The notes below the pieces were generated by a model. The model did not search any database. It was not told the DNA's origin and saw only the letters and a program-made list of their open reading frames with translations. The position numbers were made by a program, and so were the translations under genes. Below, one piece after another: positions 1 through 7,109 of a stretch of 9,398 bases of DNA (position 1 is the stretch's first letter; each line of letters opens with the position of its first letter). The stretch is taken from NCBI GenBank assembly GCA_015478765.1, contig JADMKR010000258.1:1-9398 (forward strand), written 5' to 3'. Origin of the DNA: Flavobacterium sp. GTDB taxonomy: Bacteria; Bacteroidota; Bacteroidia; Flavobacteriales; Flavobacteriaceae.

Positions 1-2226
1 GTCACCATTGTCGATCAAGAAGGGAGCGCCGTTTTTTTCAACTATTCTAAATATTAAAGGCGCTACACCGTTGGTAATAATCTGTACATCAGAAAGAAGA
101 CCGCTGCAAGTAACTTTTAAAATGTCGATTATCTGAAATTCGCCATCAAAATTAAACTCGTGGAGTACTTCCCAACAGAATTTCGGATCAGGCGTGCCGC
201 TTTGAAAGCCTTCGAAACTTTTCACTATCCGGAATTGCCCTGTTTGTGTGATGTTCAATGTAGTTGCGTTCGCTTGAATCTGGCGCGATGTCGTAGTGTC
301 TGGTACAATACCATCGACATATGGAACACCGGTTTCCGGATGGCCCCACAGCCCCAGCGAAGGATAAAATCGTTGCAGCCAAAACTGGGGCGCCCCGGCA
401 TTGCTGGTATGATTCAGCGTAAGTGCAAATGTTCCGCATTGGGGAATAATAGCATAAGAGCTTTCAGTTACCGAATAATCTGCGATCGTTCTTGTGACCG
501 TATTCTGTACACCACAGTTGTCAGTCACCAAGAATGCATAAGAACCGACAGGGAGATTACCCATATAAAATGCTCCGTTGGCAGCAATATTCGAACTTAC
601 ATCAAAGGGAAGCGTGCCTGCTGAAAAAGCGGCCGGCGCCGATGTAATCACCACCGATGTCAGAAGTGTATTGTTGCCAATGAGCCTTATCGAACCTATG
701 TCATTTGCTTCACAATCGGTTCGCGTTGACGCCGATATCGAAGTCGCCAGCGGCGGAACGGTAAAATCGAACGGGGGATAGGTGTTCCCGCAGGTATCGG
801 TTAGCACTACTGTGTAGACTCCGGTAACCAGTTCGGGAATTATAAGTTTTCCCTGTGCGTTGATGAACGCCGACAAATTTTCCGGCAACGCATTGGGGTA
901 GGATGATGGAGCAACAGTCAATGTCGCCGTGGCGATCTGATATCCGGGAATCAGAATTTCAACACGGCTTTTGTAGGATTCGCAGCCCGGAAAAGGGAAA
1001 AATGCCACCGATGGGAACGCCGGAATGTCTTCCAATAGAACGCTTGCCGTGGCTGAATTACCACAGGCATCGGTAACCAAAACGGTATAATCGCCAAACG
1101 GTACGGGATTGGTCGCACTTCCATATGAAACCGGCGAATTGGTGAAGTTTGGATGGGAAGAATTAAACGCTGATGGGGAAAAGCCTGCAGGAGACTGTGT
1201 AAATGTCACCGTAAACGGTCCGAGGAAGTATGATAGCCGAACTCTCAAGTAATAAGTCCCGCATTCTGCTGGAACAGATGCTAAAGTAGCTCTGAGCGTG
1301 GCCTGTATTGAATTATCGTTTTGACTGAAAGTACCCCCACAATTATCGGTAAGCGACAATGTATAAGTGAAAGTCTGACCGTTGTAGGAAGGCATTACTG
1401 CCGATGCCGTGTACTGTGTAGCAGGTCCGGATGCTATTGTCTGATTTAATGTGATGGGAGTACTTCCGTCTGGCGGGAATATGGTATAAGTCAATGTCAG
1501 TGGATAATTAAGTACTGAAGTTGACGACGGCGTGAGTGCGTTGGTTACTGTCACTGTTTGACACGATGGAAGCTGAGCTGCGGCTACCCCCGACGCTACG
1601 TTGATTTGAGGGGCTCCCGACAGTAATGTAAACGTTTTTACCGATCCCGCTCCGCAGTCATTAAATACGCGAATCTGGTACACACCTGCCGGTACATTGG
1701 TAAAGACTGGCGATGCCTGTGGCGGTATCGTCACCGGCCCCCAAAAGATTTCGTATAAGGTCGCGACGCCGGCATTTACAACTATCGATATATTATTACT
1801 GTTGCCGCAACCATTGGCTACACTTGTAATGGTATAGTCCAGCGGAACAATATTGTTGGCAATGACTACGTCTACCGTTTGTGTATTGGTAAGAGAACCC
1901 AGCGTTTGCGTGGCAATTACCCGGTAGGTGCCGCTTTGCAAGCCTACTGTGGGGTTGGTGATAGATACAGGCGTGGTAAGATCCGGTAATTTATAAACGA
2001 CATACGAGATCGTAGCCGAAGGATCAACGCCCACAACACCAAATGTTATCGTGCCGTTCCCCACGCAGGTCTCGTCGGTAACTGTTGTGTTTAAAGTAAA
2101 TGATGGTATTTGAGCCTTTAGATTAAAGGTGATAAGAATAAATAAACAAGTGTAAAATACCTTTATATTACTGATCGTACGGATGCTATCTGCGAAATGT
2201 GGTATTATACTGTATAATCTCTGCAT
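1..2226 (-). CDS. Large secreted repeat surface protein, probable T9SS cargo / gliding-associated adhesin (5' part only)
   Basis: I translated the minus strand from the ATG at 2226-2224. It stays open for exactly 742 codons to base 1, so the gene continues beyond the window. An in-frame TAA lies just upstream, so this is the first ATG. The N-terminus is a Bacteroidota-type signal: a 21-residue n-region, a hydrophobic stretch (about 22-36, VFYTCLFILITF) and likely cleavage after LKAQ (residue 39). The rest is Thr/Ser/Val/Asn-rich beta-type sequence. Motifs of the form (T/N)D-x-CG, often followed by N, recur near residues 190, 292, 385, 475 and 568, giving modules of roughly 95 residues. Each module has another Cys near its start, suggesting disulfide-stapled Ig-like domains. 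Flavobacterial proteins of this build usually end in a T9SS type B (gliding motility-associated, CHU_C) sorting domain; that end is outside the window, so T9SS export is inferred. The exact ligand or role is unknown. Confidence 0.85.
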   Translation of the reverse strand, partial: MQRLYSIIPHFADSIRTISNIKVFYTCLFILITFNLKAQIPSFTLNTTVTDETCVGNGTITFGVVGVDPSATISYVVYKLPDLTTPVSITNPTVGLQSGTYRVIATQTLGSLTNTQTVDVVIANNIVPLDYTITSVANGCGNSNNISIVVNAGVATLYEIFWGPVTIPPQASPVFTNVPAGVYQIRVFNDCGAGSVKTFTLLSGAPQINVASGVAAAQLPSCQTVTVTNALTPSSTSVLNYPLTLTYTIFPPDGSTPITLNQTIASGPATQYTASAVMPSYNGQTFTYTLSLTDNCGGTFSQNDNSIQATLRATLASVPAECGTYYLRVRLSYFLGPFTVTFTQSPAGFSPSAFNSSHPNFTNSPVSYGSATNPVPFGDYTVLVTDACGNSATASVLLEDIPAFPSVAFFPFPGCESYKSRVEILIPGYQIATATLTVAPSSYPNALPENLSAFINAQGKLIIPELVTGVYTVVLTDTCGNTYPPFDFTVPPLATSISASTRTDCEANDIGSIRLIGNNTLLTSVVITSAPAAFSAGTLPFDVSSNIAANGAFYMGNLPVGSYAFLVTDNCGVQNTVTRTIADYSVTESSYAIIPQCGTFALTLNHTSNAGAPQFWLQRFYPSLGLWGHPETGVPYVDGIVPDTTTSRQIQANATTLNITQTGQFRIVKSFEGFQSGTPDPKFCWEVLHEFNFDGEFQIIDILKVTCSGLLSDVQIITNGVAPLIFRIVEKNGAPFLIDNGD

Positions 2227-2245
2227 TTTCAGGGTTTAAGGCATG

Positions 2246-2276
2246 CTAAATTAGAAATTATTTTGTTAAATGACAA
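2246..2276 (-). promoter_or_regulatory. Candidate promoter for the large surface protein gene
   Basis: On the minus strand a TTG (2276-2274) is followed after 20 bases by TAATTTAG (2253-2246). This resembles the Bacteroidota sigma-A pattern TTG-N19/20-TAnnTTTG, with two mismatches in the last bases. The -7 box ends about 20 bases before the ATG, so the leader would be only 10-15 bases. AT-rich spacers give such matches by chance, so support is modest. Confidence 0.35.
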
Positions 2277-2315
2277 GTGTGCAATAAATTGAAGACCTAA
2301 AATTCACAGCTTGTG

Positions 2316-2346
2316 TTGTATAAGTAAAAAAAAGGTAGTAATTTCG
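2316..2346 (+). promoter_or_regulatory. Probable rpsA promoter (TTG-N20-TAATTTCG)
   Basis: TTG at 2316-2318 is separated by 20 bases from TAATTTCG at 2339-2346, a seven-of-eight match to the flavobacterial -7 box TAnnTTTG with the usual spacing. Transcription would begin near 2352, leaving a leader of about 113 bases before the rpsA ATG. The leader holds a run of eight T at 2409-2416 with no stable hairpin before it, and a repeated ATTAGG near 2361-2380. No Shine-Dalgarno sequence precedes the ATG, as is usual in this phylum. Confidence 0.6.
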
Positions 2347-2465
2347 CACACCTTTTGGCGATTAGGGGTTACCATTAGGATTCAATAATTTACACAAACA
2401 ACCTTCTGTTTTTTTTATCGCAAAGGAACCCGGAAAAATACAGAATACAAATTTCTTATCAGCAT

Positions 2466-4241
2466 ATGTCTGAATTACAAAAATCACAAGAAGAGTTTTT
2501 GAACAACTTTAACTGGCACAATTTCGAAGAAGGAATTGACGCAGTTGATGAAAGCAATTTGAAAGAATTTGAAGAACTTGTTTCAAAAACCTTCATTGCA
2601 ACCGATCAGGAAGAAGTTGTTGACGGGACTGTAGTAAGAATGACCGACCGTGACGTTATCGTTGACATCAACGCTAAATCGGAAGGTGTTATTTCTTTGA
2701 ACGAATTCCGTTACAATCCAAACCTTAAGGTTGGCGACAAAGTAGAAGTATTGATCGATGTTCGTGAGGACAAAACCGGCCAGCTTGTACTTTCTCACAG
2801 AAAAGCACGTACAATCAAATCATGGGATCGCGTTATCGCTGCCAATGAAACTGGAGAAATCGTTAACGGTTTCGTGAAATGCAGAACTAAAGGCGGTATG
2901 ATCGTTGACGTTTTCGGAATCGAAGCTTTCCTTCCGGGATCGCAAATCGATGTGAAGCCAATTCGTGATTACGATGTGTACGTAAACAAAATGATGGAAT
3001 TCAAAGTTGTGAAAATCAACCACGAATTTAAAAACGTTGTTGTTTCGCACAAAGCGCTTATCGAAGCAGATATCGAAGTACAGAAAAAAGAAATCATCGG
3101 TCAGTTGCAAAAAGGACAGGTACTTGAAGGTGTTGTTAAAAACATCACATCTTACGGAGTATTCATTGACCTTGGAGGCGTTGACGGACTTATTCACATC
3201 ACCGACCTTTCCTGGTCACGTATCAACCACCCAAGTGAAGTTCTTGAACTTGACCAGAAGTTGAACGTTGTAATTCTTGATTTCGATGACGAGAAAACAA
3301 GAATCCAATTAGGTTTGAAGCAGCTTAATGCACACCCTTGGGATGCATTGGATGCCGATCTTAAAGTTGGTGACAAAGTAAAAGGTAAAGTTGTGGTGAT
3401 CGCTGATTACGGTGCATTTATCGAAGTTGCTGAAGGTGTTGAAGGATTGATCCACGTTTCTGAAATGTCATGGTCTACGCACTTGCGTTCTGCTCAGGAT
3501 TTCGTAAAAGTGGGCGATGTAGTTGACGCTGTCATCTTGACGTTGGATCGTGAAGATCGCAAAATGTCGTTAGGTATCAAACAATTGTCACAAGATCCAT
3601 GGACCGACATCACATCTAAATATCCTGTAGGCTCACGTCATCAAGGTATCGTTCGTAACTTCACAAACTTCGGAATTTTCGTAGAATTGGAAGAAGGTAT
3701 CGACGGATTGATCTACATCTCTGACCTTTCATGGACCAAGAAAATCAAGCACCCGTCTGAGTTCGTAAATGTTGGTGAAAAACTTGACGTTGTCGTTCTT
3801 GAACTGGATGTTGACGGACGCAAATTGTCATTGGGTCACAAACAAACCCAGGCAAACCCTTGGGATAAGTATGAGGATTCATTCGCTGTTGGAACTGTCC
3901 ACACCGGGGAGATCTCAGAAATCGTTGACAAAGGTGCTACGGTTGAGTTCGGTGACGATATCGTTGCTTTCATCCCAACACGTCACCTTGAAAAAGAAGA
4001 CGGTAAGAAATTGAAAAAAGGCGAATCAGCCGAATTCAAAGTTATCGAATTCAACAAGGAGTTCAAAAGGGTAGTGGCTTCACATACTGCTGTTTTCCGC
4101 GAGGAAGAAGAAAAGAATGTGCGTTCAGCAACCAGCAATGACAACTCATCTAATTCAAACGCCCCGGCTGCGACTTTAGGTGACAACAATGATATCCTTG
4201 CAGGTTTGAAAGCCAAAATGGAGAAGAACGAGAAGAAATAA
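2466..4241 (+). CDS. rpsA: 30S ribosomal protein S1
   Basis: This 591-residue protein belongs to the S1 family, which binds mRNA on the small ribosomal subunit and helps load it for translation. Six S1 (OB-fold) repeats are visible, at about residues 50-113, 130-197, 215-286, 300-373, 386-459 and 473-541. Repeats 3 to 5 show the canonical pattern G.V.....YG.F(I/V)(D/E)L..G..GL(I/Y)H(I/V)S(D/E)(M/L)SW and end in LG.KQL..(D/H)PW; repeats 1, 2 and 6 are more divergent, as in other S1 proteins. A short acidic N-terminus precedes repeat 1. The tail (about 545-591) is acidic, then Ser/Asn/Ala-rich, then Lys-rich. The ATG at 2466 fits the usual start of flavobacterial S1. The gene has its own promoter and a terminator 21 bases after the stop, so it appears monocistronic. 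Identification is very secure from the sequence pattern. Confidence 0.98.
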   Translation: MSELQKSQEEFLNNFNWHNFEEGIDAVDESNLKEFEELVSKTFIATDQEEVVDGTVVRMTDRDVIVDINAKSEGVISLNEFRYNPNLKVGDKVEVLIDVREDKTGQLVLSHRKARTIKSWDRVIAANETGEIVNGFVKCRTKGGMIVDVFGIEAFLPGSQIDVKPIRDYDVYVNKMMEFKVVKINHEFKNVVVSHKALIEADIEVQKKEIIGQLQKGQVLEGVVKNITSYGVFIDLGGVDGLIHITDLSWSRINHPSEVLELDQKLNVVILDFDDEKTRIQLGLKQLNAHPWDALDADLKVGDKVKGKVVVIADYGAFIEVAEGVEGLIHVSEMSWSTHLRSAQDFVKVGDVVDAVILTLDREDRKMSLGIKQLSQDPWTDITSKYPVGSRHQGIVRNFTNFGIFVELEEGIDGLIYISDLSWTKKIKHPSEFVNVGEKLDVVVLELDVDGRKLSLGHKQTQANPWDKYEDSFAVGTVHTGEISEIVDKGATVEFGDDIVAFIPTRHLEKEDGKKLKKGESAEFKVIEFNKEFKRVVASHTAVFREEEEKNVRSATSNDNSSNSNAPAATLGDNNDILAGLKAKMEKNEKK

Positions 4242-4261
4242 TTTTTTCTCACTATAATAGG

Positions 4262-4290
4262 AAGCCTCGTAGAAATACGGGGCTTTTTTT
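4262..4290 (+). terminator. Intrinsic terminator of rpsA
   Basis: A nine-base-pair stem is formed by AAGCCTCGT (4262-4270) and ACGGGGCTT (4277-4285), with one G-U pair and the six-base loop AGAAAT. It runs straight into a T tract ending at 4290. It begins 21 bases after the rpsA stop codon. This is a textbook rho-independent terminator. Confidence 0.93.
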
Positions 4291-4296
4291 GTTTTA

Positions 4297-4383
4297 GTTG
4301 AAAGTTTAAAAGATTAAAGTTTAAAGTTTAAGGTTTAAAGTTTAAAGTTTCGCTCACTGTAAACTGTCCACTGTTAACTTTCT
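4297..4383. repeat. Period-7 tandem repeat array (AAAGTTT, then ACTGTNN units)
   Basis: Right after the rpsA terminator comes a degenerate heptamer array. Units AAAGTTT start at 4301, with near-perfect copies up to 4350 (the last two are 4337-4343 and 4344-4350). After five bases a second array keeps the seven-base period with different units: ACTGTAA (4356), ACTGTCC (4363), ACTGTTA (4370) and ACTTTCT (4377). No reading frame is associated. The AAAGTNN unit recurs at 9041-9150 before fumC. Arrays like this are familiar in flavobacterial spacers, but I know of no function. Confidence 0.8.
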
Positions 4384-4520
4384 CGGCGTGCCGGCTTATC
4401 GTACGTGGGTCTCCAATCAAAAATTGGTCAAGCCGTCAGGCTGTTCGCTGCAATCTTTTGGACAATCGCTGCGCTCCCGCCAAAAGGATTTCCGCTTCCA
4501 TCCTTCACGCGTACCCGTAA
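4384..4520. repeat. GC-rich hairpin-forming intergenic element, probably a dispersed repeat
   Basis: This non-coding block is clearly more GC-rich than the arrays before it and the AT-rich DNA after it. It contains a short perfect hairpin, CCAAT (4413-4417) with ATTGG (4423-4427), and a larger one in which AATCTTTTGG (4452-4461) pairs with CCAAAAG-G-ATT (4480-4490) with one bulged G and an 18-base loop. TCGCTGC occurs twice, before and inside the large loop. No open frame or transposase is present. Its look (no coding, internal hairpins, next to tandem arrays) suits a REP- or MITE-like dispersed element. I recall similar sequence in other Flavobacterium spacers but cannot confirm it here. Boundaries are approximate. 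Confidence 0.5.
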
Positions 4521-4562
4521 TAAAAATACGTATGTACCTTCCTGTTGAAAAACATTAAAGAA

Positions 4563-5261
4563 TTATTTAATTGATTTCCGCAACTGAAATCCAAATCGTA
4601 CGCCTATATTAAAATTAAACTGAAATCCAGCCGAGCTTTCAAAATTCTGGTCAGGAAGAACATAGTGATGTGAATACAAATCTTCATCAACTCCGGGTAC
4701 GAAATCGAGCTGTTCGTTTCTGACAAATTTATTCATCACCCCAAACCCGAGATGCGGCTCTAACACAAGGAAGTATTTTTTTCTCGGAAATGTCAATTGA
4801 TAGCCTGTCGTCAAGTTAATTCCATATACGCGTTTTCGAACCACAAATTCATCAACAAAAACATTATCGGATTCACCGGCATAATATCTAACGCTGTTGT
4901 TTTGCTGATTTCCCCTGTAAAAACCTTCGACGCCGGCAAATAAGCCGCTGTGTTTGCGCTTTCTTTCTTTGTCGTAGAATTGTGAAATATATATTCGGCT
5001 TTCTACGCTAAGTCTGAAACCACGCGGATTAACAAAAACTGTATCGACTGATTCATTTGAATAAAACTGATACCCAATTTCACCTATAATACTAAATGTA
5101 GGCGTAATTTTCTTCTCAGCGGATATTTGCACTTTAGGAAATGCAAATCCATAAATCATATGCGGAACATCCAATTTATACAACCACGTACTTGCTTCCC
5201 GATCCTGCGCTTCCGCCCAACAAAATGTTACCAACAACAAAAACGTGATGAATCCTCTCAT
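4563..5261 (-). CDS. Predicted outer-membrane beta-barrel protein, function unknown
   Basis: This 232-residue protein has a clear signal peptide: Met-Arg, a hydrophobic core (residues 4-14) and probable cleavage after AEAQ at residue 19. The mature part alternates polar and hydrophobic/aromatic residues in several candidate amphipathic strands (for example about 56-66, 82-94, 106-115, 145-157, 163-175 and 210-227). It finishes with a Gly/Phe-rich strand close to the C-terminus. This matches small porin-like outer-membrane proteins of Bacteroidota (outer-membrane beta-barrel domain families), but I see no motif giving a substrate. It lies 77 bases downstream of the 174-residue gene on the same strand and could be co-transcribed, though that gap is long enough for its own promoter; I found no convincing promoter match. 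The ATG at 5261 places the signal peptide correctly. Confidence 0.75.
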   Translation of the reverse strand: MRGFITFLLLVTFCWAEAQDREASTWLYKLDVPHMIYGFAFPKVQISAEKKITPTFSIIGEIGYQFYSNESVDTVFVNPRGFRLSVESRIYISQFYDKERKRKHSGLFAGVEGFYRGNQQNNSVRYYAGESDNVFVDEFVVRKRVYGINLTTGYQLTFPRKKYFLVLEPHLGFGVMNKFVRNEQLDFVPGVDEDLYSHHYVLPDQNFESSAGFQFNFNIGVRFGFQLRKSIK

Positions 5262-5338
5262 GTATGAATTTATTTTTTCTGACGATGCAAATCCATAACT
5301 AGATGATAACTATAGGTAAAGGTTGCTTTTCAATTTCA

Positions 5339-5863
5339 CTACTTACTTTTCTCACCCACAAAATAATCGGCCGTTCCTTTAAACAGCACATTAAACGTGG
5401 TTAAACTGCCATATATGCGGGTGATGTATTGTTGAAGTTCGATTTTCTCGGATTCTTCGAGTTTGCTGGAATTAATTTTTTGCTCCATCACCCGAACCCT
5501 GTCACGAACCATTACGATTTTATGAAAGAACGTATCAATCGGAATTTCCTTTCCCTGAACGCCCGCTTGTCCGGGATCTAAAATAATCTTGCCGCCTTTC
5601 CACTTATCGGCAATGGCCACCGCAGGTCCAACATCGGAGTAACGCTGTAAAATGTGCTTCAGGCTTTTTTCAATATCAAATAAACTCACAGTATCAACGT
5701 CGTTTTCAGAGGCTTCAATGACCTCAAACTCCTCGTCCAACGCAATCGTCTCGAGTCCGCTTTCAATAAACGTCACCCAGTATGCGCTCGAAGTCACATT
5801 GGTTACAACTCCTTTGCCATGTTCGGCATGATTGATCCGCGAACCGATTCCTAGTATCTTCAT
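5339..5863 (-). CDS. Conserved Bacteroidota protein with N-terminal Tudor/SH3-like domain, function unknown
   Basis: This 174-residue protein has no signal peptide or membrane segment, so it is likely cytoplasmic. Residues 5-50 carry the pattern G(I/S)R(I/V)NH..HGKGVV..V....W.V.F..G.E.I, which resembles the small Tudor/SH3-like barrel at the C-terminus of UvrD/PcrA helicases and the N-terminus of CarD-type RNA-polymerase-binding proteins. Residues 62-95 are a helical segment followed by a W-K-G-G-K turn. Residues 103-165 form a conserved-looking, largely helical region rich in charged residues (FFHKIVMVRDRVRVMEQKI, then QQYITRIYGSLTTFNVLF). I recognise it as a protein seen across Bacteroidota that is usually left as hypothetical. 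The fold suggests contact with nucleic acid or polymerase, but that is inference only. No catalytic motif is seen. It lies 100 bases after the transporter gene on the same strand. Confidence 0.75.
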   Translation of the reverse strand: MKILGIGSRINHAEHGKGVVTNVTSSAYWVTFIESGLETIALDEEFEVIEASENDVDTVSLFDIEKSLKHILQRYSDVGPAVAIADKWKGGKIILDPGQAGVQGKEIPIDTFFHKIVMVRDRVRVMEQKINSSKLEESEKIELQQYITRIYGSLTTFNVLFKGTADYFVGEKSK

Positions 5864-5963
5864 GTTGTTTTTTTTTATCTAAAAATAGCAACCGACAGCC
5901 TAAATTAAAAGCTTCGAATACTTTATTTTTATTTATTTTCGTTTTAAATTGATAATCACGAAT

Positions 5964-6857
5964 TTAAGAATGGCTTGAGCGCTTTTTGCTAAATTTCAAT
6001 AGCGAAGTATCAATAAATGTTATCCGAATTCCGAAAAGTAAGATGACACCGCCAAACACCATTTGCATTGTAATATCTTCACTTAAGAAGAAATAAGCAA
6101 TTATAGCGGTCAAAACTGCCTGACCTAATAAACTCAGCGATACACGTGTTGCCCGCATATTTTGGGTTGCATAGCTAATTAAAAACCATGCTGCAAGTTG
6201 GCACACAACAGCTTGTACAACCAAATTGCTCCAACCACCAACTCCGAAGCCTGTAAAGGGTTGGTCTAACCAAAAACAGAGCACGCCTAAATAAACCGAC
6301 GAAGCCATCAAACTAATAAACATAAACGAAAACACCGAAACCTTCTCAAGGGTTCGCTTACTTATCAGCATATACGCGGCATATAATACGCCTGAAAGTA
6401 TGGCGAATAGAAACGCGCGATCAAAATTTAATTGCGCTATAAAGTGAAAACCTACGAACATCACCATACCGAATATTGCCACTGTTGTCCCTATCCAGAA
6501 GTTGCTTTTTGGCTTCGGTGTTAAAAATAAAAACGACGCGATACCCACCCAGACCGGTGATAGGTTAGTTAGCAACGTAGCTTGAGTGGCACTTGATTCT
6601 TGGATAGAAATGTTCCAAACAGCCACGTCAGAACCAAATAGTATCCCGCATAATATCGCCAGTAGCAAATAGGGATGTCGTGGTAACTTGAATTTGTTTG
6701 AAAAAATCGTAAATGGAGCTAGTACTGCAAAAGCAAATGCCATACGGTAAAATGCTGAGATGAGTGCAGGTGCCGTTTCTAACTTCACCAAGATTGGAAA
6801 AATCGAGATACATAATATGCCGCCTGCCAGTGCCAGCCTAGGTTTTCCGTTTTGCAT
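5964..6857 (-). CDS. EamA/DMT-family inner-membrane transporter
   Basis: From the chosen ATG at 6857 the product is 297 residues, the usual size for the drug/metabolite transporter superfamily. Ten membrane segments can be drawn at about 7-25, 32-52, 62-80, 92-112, 120-140, 148-165, 175-196, 208-230, 240-258 and 264-283. They make two EamA repeats (about 8-135 and 148-283). The second ends in the typical LSE...GG.(I/L)L.G pattern, and a basic tail follows. The family exports or imports small metabolites; the substrate cannot be told from sequence. The frame stays open upstream to an ATG at 7052, but those 65 codons lack transporter-like sequence and hold a perfect TAnnTTTG box, so I place the start internally. 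It diverges from the DoxX-like gene. Confidence 0.88.
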   Translation of the reverse strand: MQNGKPRLALAGGILCISIFPILVKLETAPALISAFYRMAFAFAVLAPFTIFSNKFKLPRHPYLLLAILCGILFGSDVAVWNISIQESSATQATLLTNLSPVWVGIASFLFLTPKPKSNFWIGTTVAIFGMVMFVGFHFIAQLNFDRAFLFAILSGVLYAAYMLISKRTLEKVSVFSFMFISLMASSVYLGVLCFWLDQPFTGFGVGGWSNLVVQAVVCQLAAWFLISYATQNMRATRVSLSLLGQAVLTAIIAYFFLSEDITMQMVFGGVILLFGIRITFIDTSLLKFSKKRSSHS

Positions 6858-6960
6858 TTGTGGCTTATTTAAAGTATTACCTCGTATGTGATGACTTATA
6901 AGGGCGGTCTTAGCGATGTGCTCAAAATGGGTGTTGCGAATTGGCGCTACAATTTGAGCG

Positions 6961-6968
6961 CAAAGATA
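6961..6968 (-). promoter_or_regulatory. Candidate -7 box of the EamA transporter gene (TATCTTTG)
   Basis: The minus strand reads TATCTTTG at 6968-6961, a perfect match to the Bacteroidota -7 consensus TAnnTTTG. No exact TTG lies 19-20 bases upstream, so the -33 element is weak. Transcription would start near 6955, giving a leader of about 100 bases before the ATG at 6857. In that leader GCTCAAA and TTTGAGC can pair around a loop of about 25 bases. Confidence 0.45.
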
Positions 6969-7017
6969 GAACAAACTCTGTTTAACTCCGAAATTTCCTA
7001 AATTATGACGTCTGAAA

Positions 7018-7047
7018 TTGGGTAAGATTCCAGAGTACATATATTTT
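7018..7047 (+). promoter_or_regulatory. Candidate promoter of the DoxX-like gene
   Basis: TTG at 7018-7020 is followed after 19 bases by TATATTTT at 7040-7047, seven of eight matches to TAnnTTTG with good spacing. Transcription would start near 7054, about 55 bases before the preferred ATG at 7110. The region also lies inside the upstream extension of the divergent transporter frame, which favours the shorter transporter start. The DNA here is AT-rich, so chance matches are possible. Confidence 0.35.
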
Positions 7048-7109
7048 TCCATTTTGGCAAAAGTTCATTTATTTAAATGTTTTATCTTCAAGAATCAGAA
7101 ATATATCTT

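Noticed and set aside
160..781. Plus-strand open frames at 160-624 and 578-781
   Set aside because: They lie antisense to the continuous 742-codon minus-strand frame, have composition unlike real proteins (many Cys/Arg, no domain), and show no promoter.
2583..4252. Several open frames inside rpsA on both strands
   Set aside because: All overlap the securely identified S1 gene and read as low-complexity shadows of its repeats.
4384..4520. Remnant of an insertion sequence with transposase
   Set aside because: No open frame or transposase motif is visible, and no clear terminal inverted repeats or target duplications bound the block; it is listed only as a possible dispersed repeat.
6855..6960. 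Known riboswitch in the transporter leader (SAM, TPP or preQ1 type)
   Set aside because: I compared the leader by eye with the core motifs of these classes and found no match; only a simple hairpin pairing remains.
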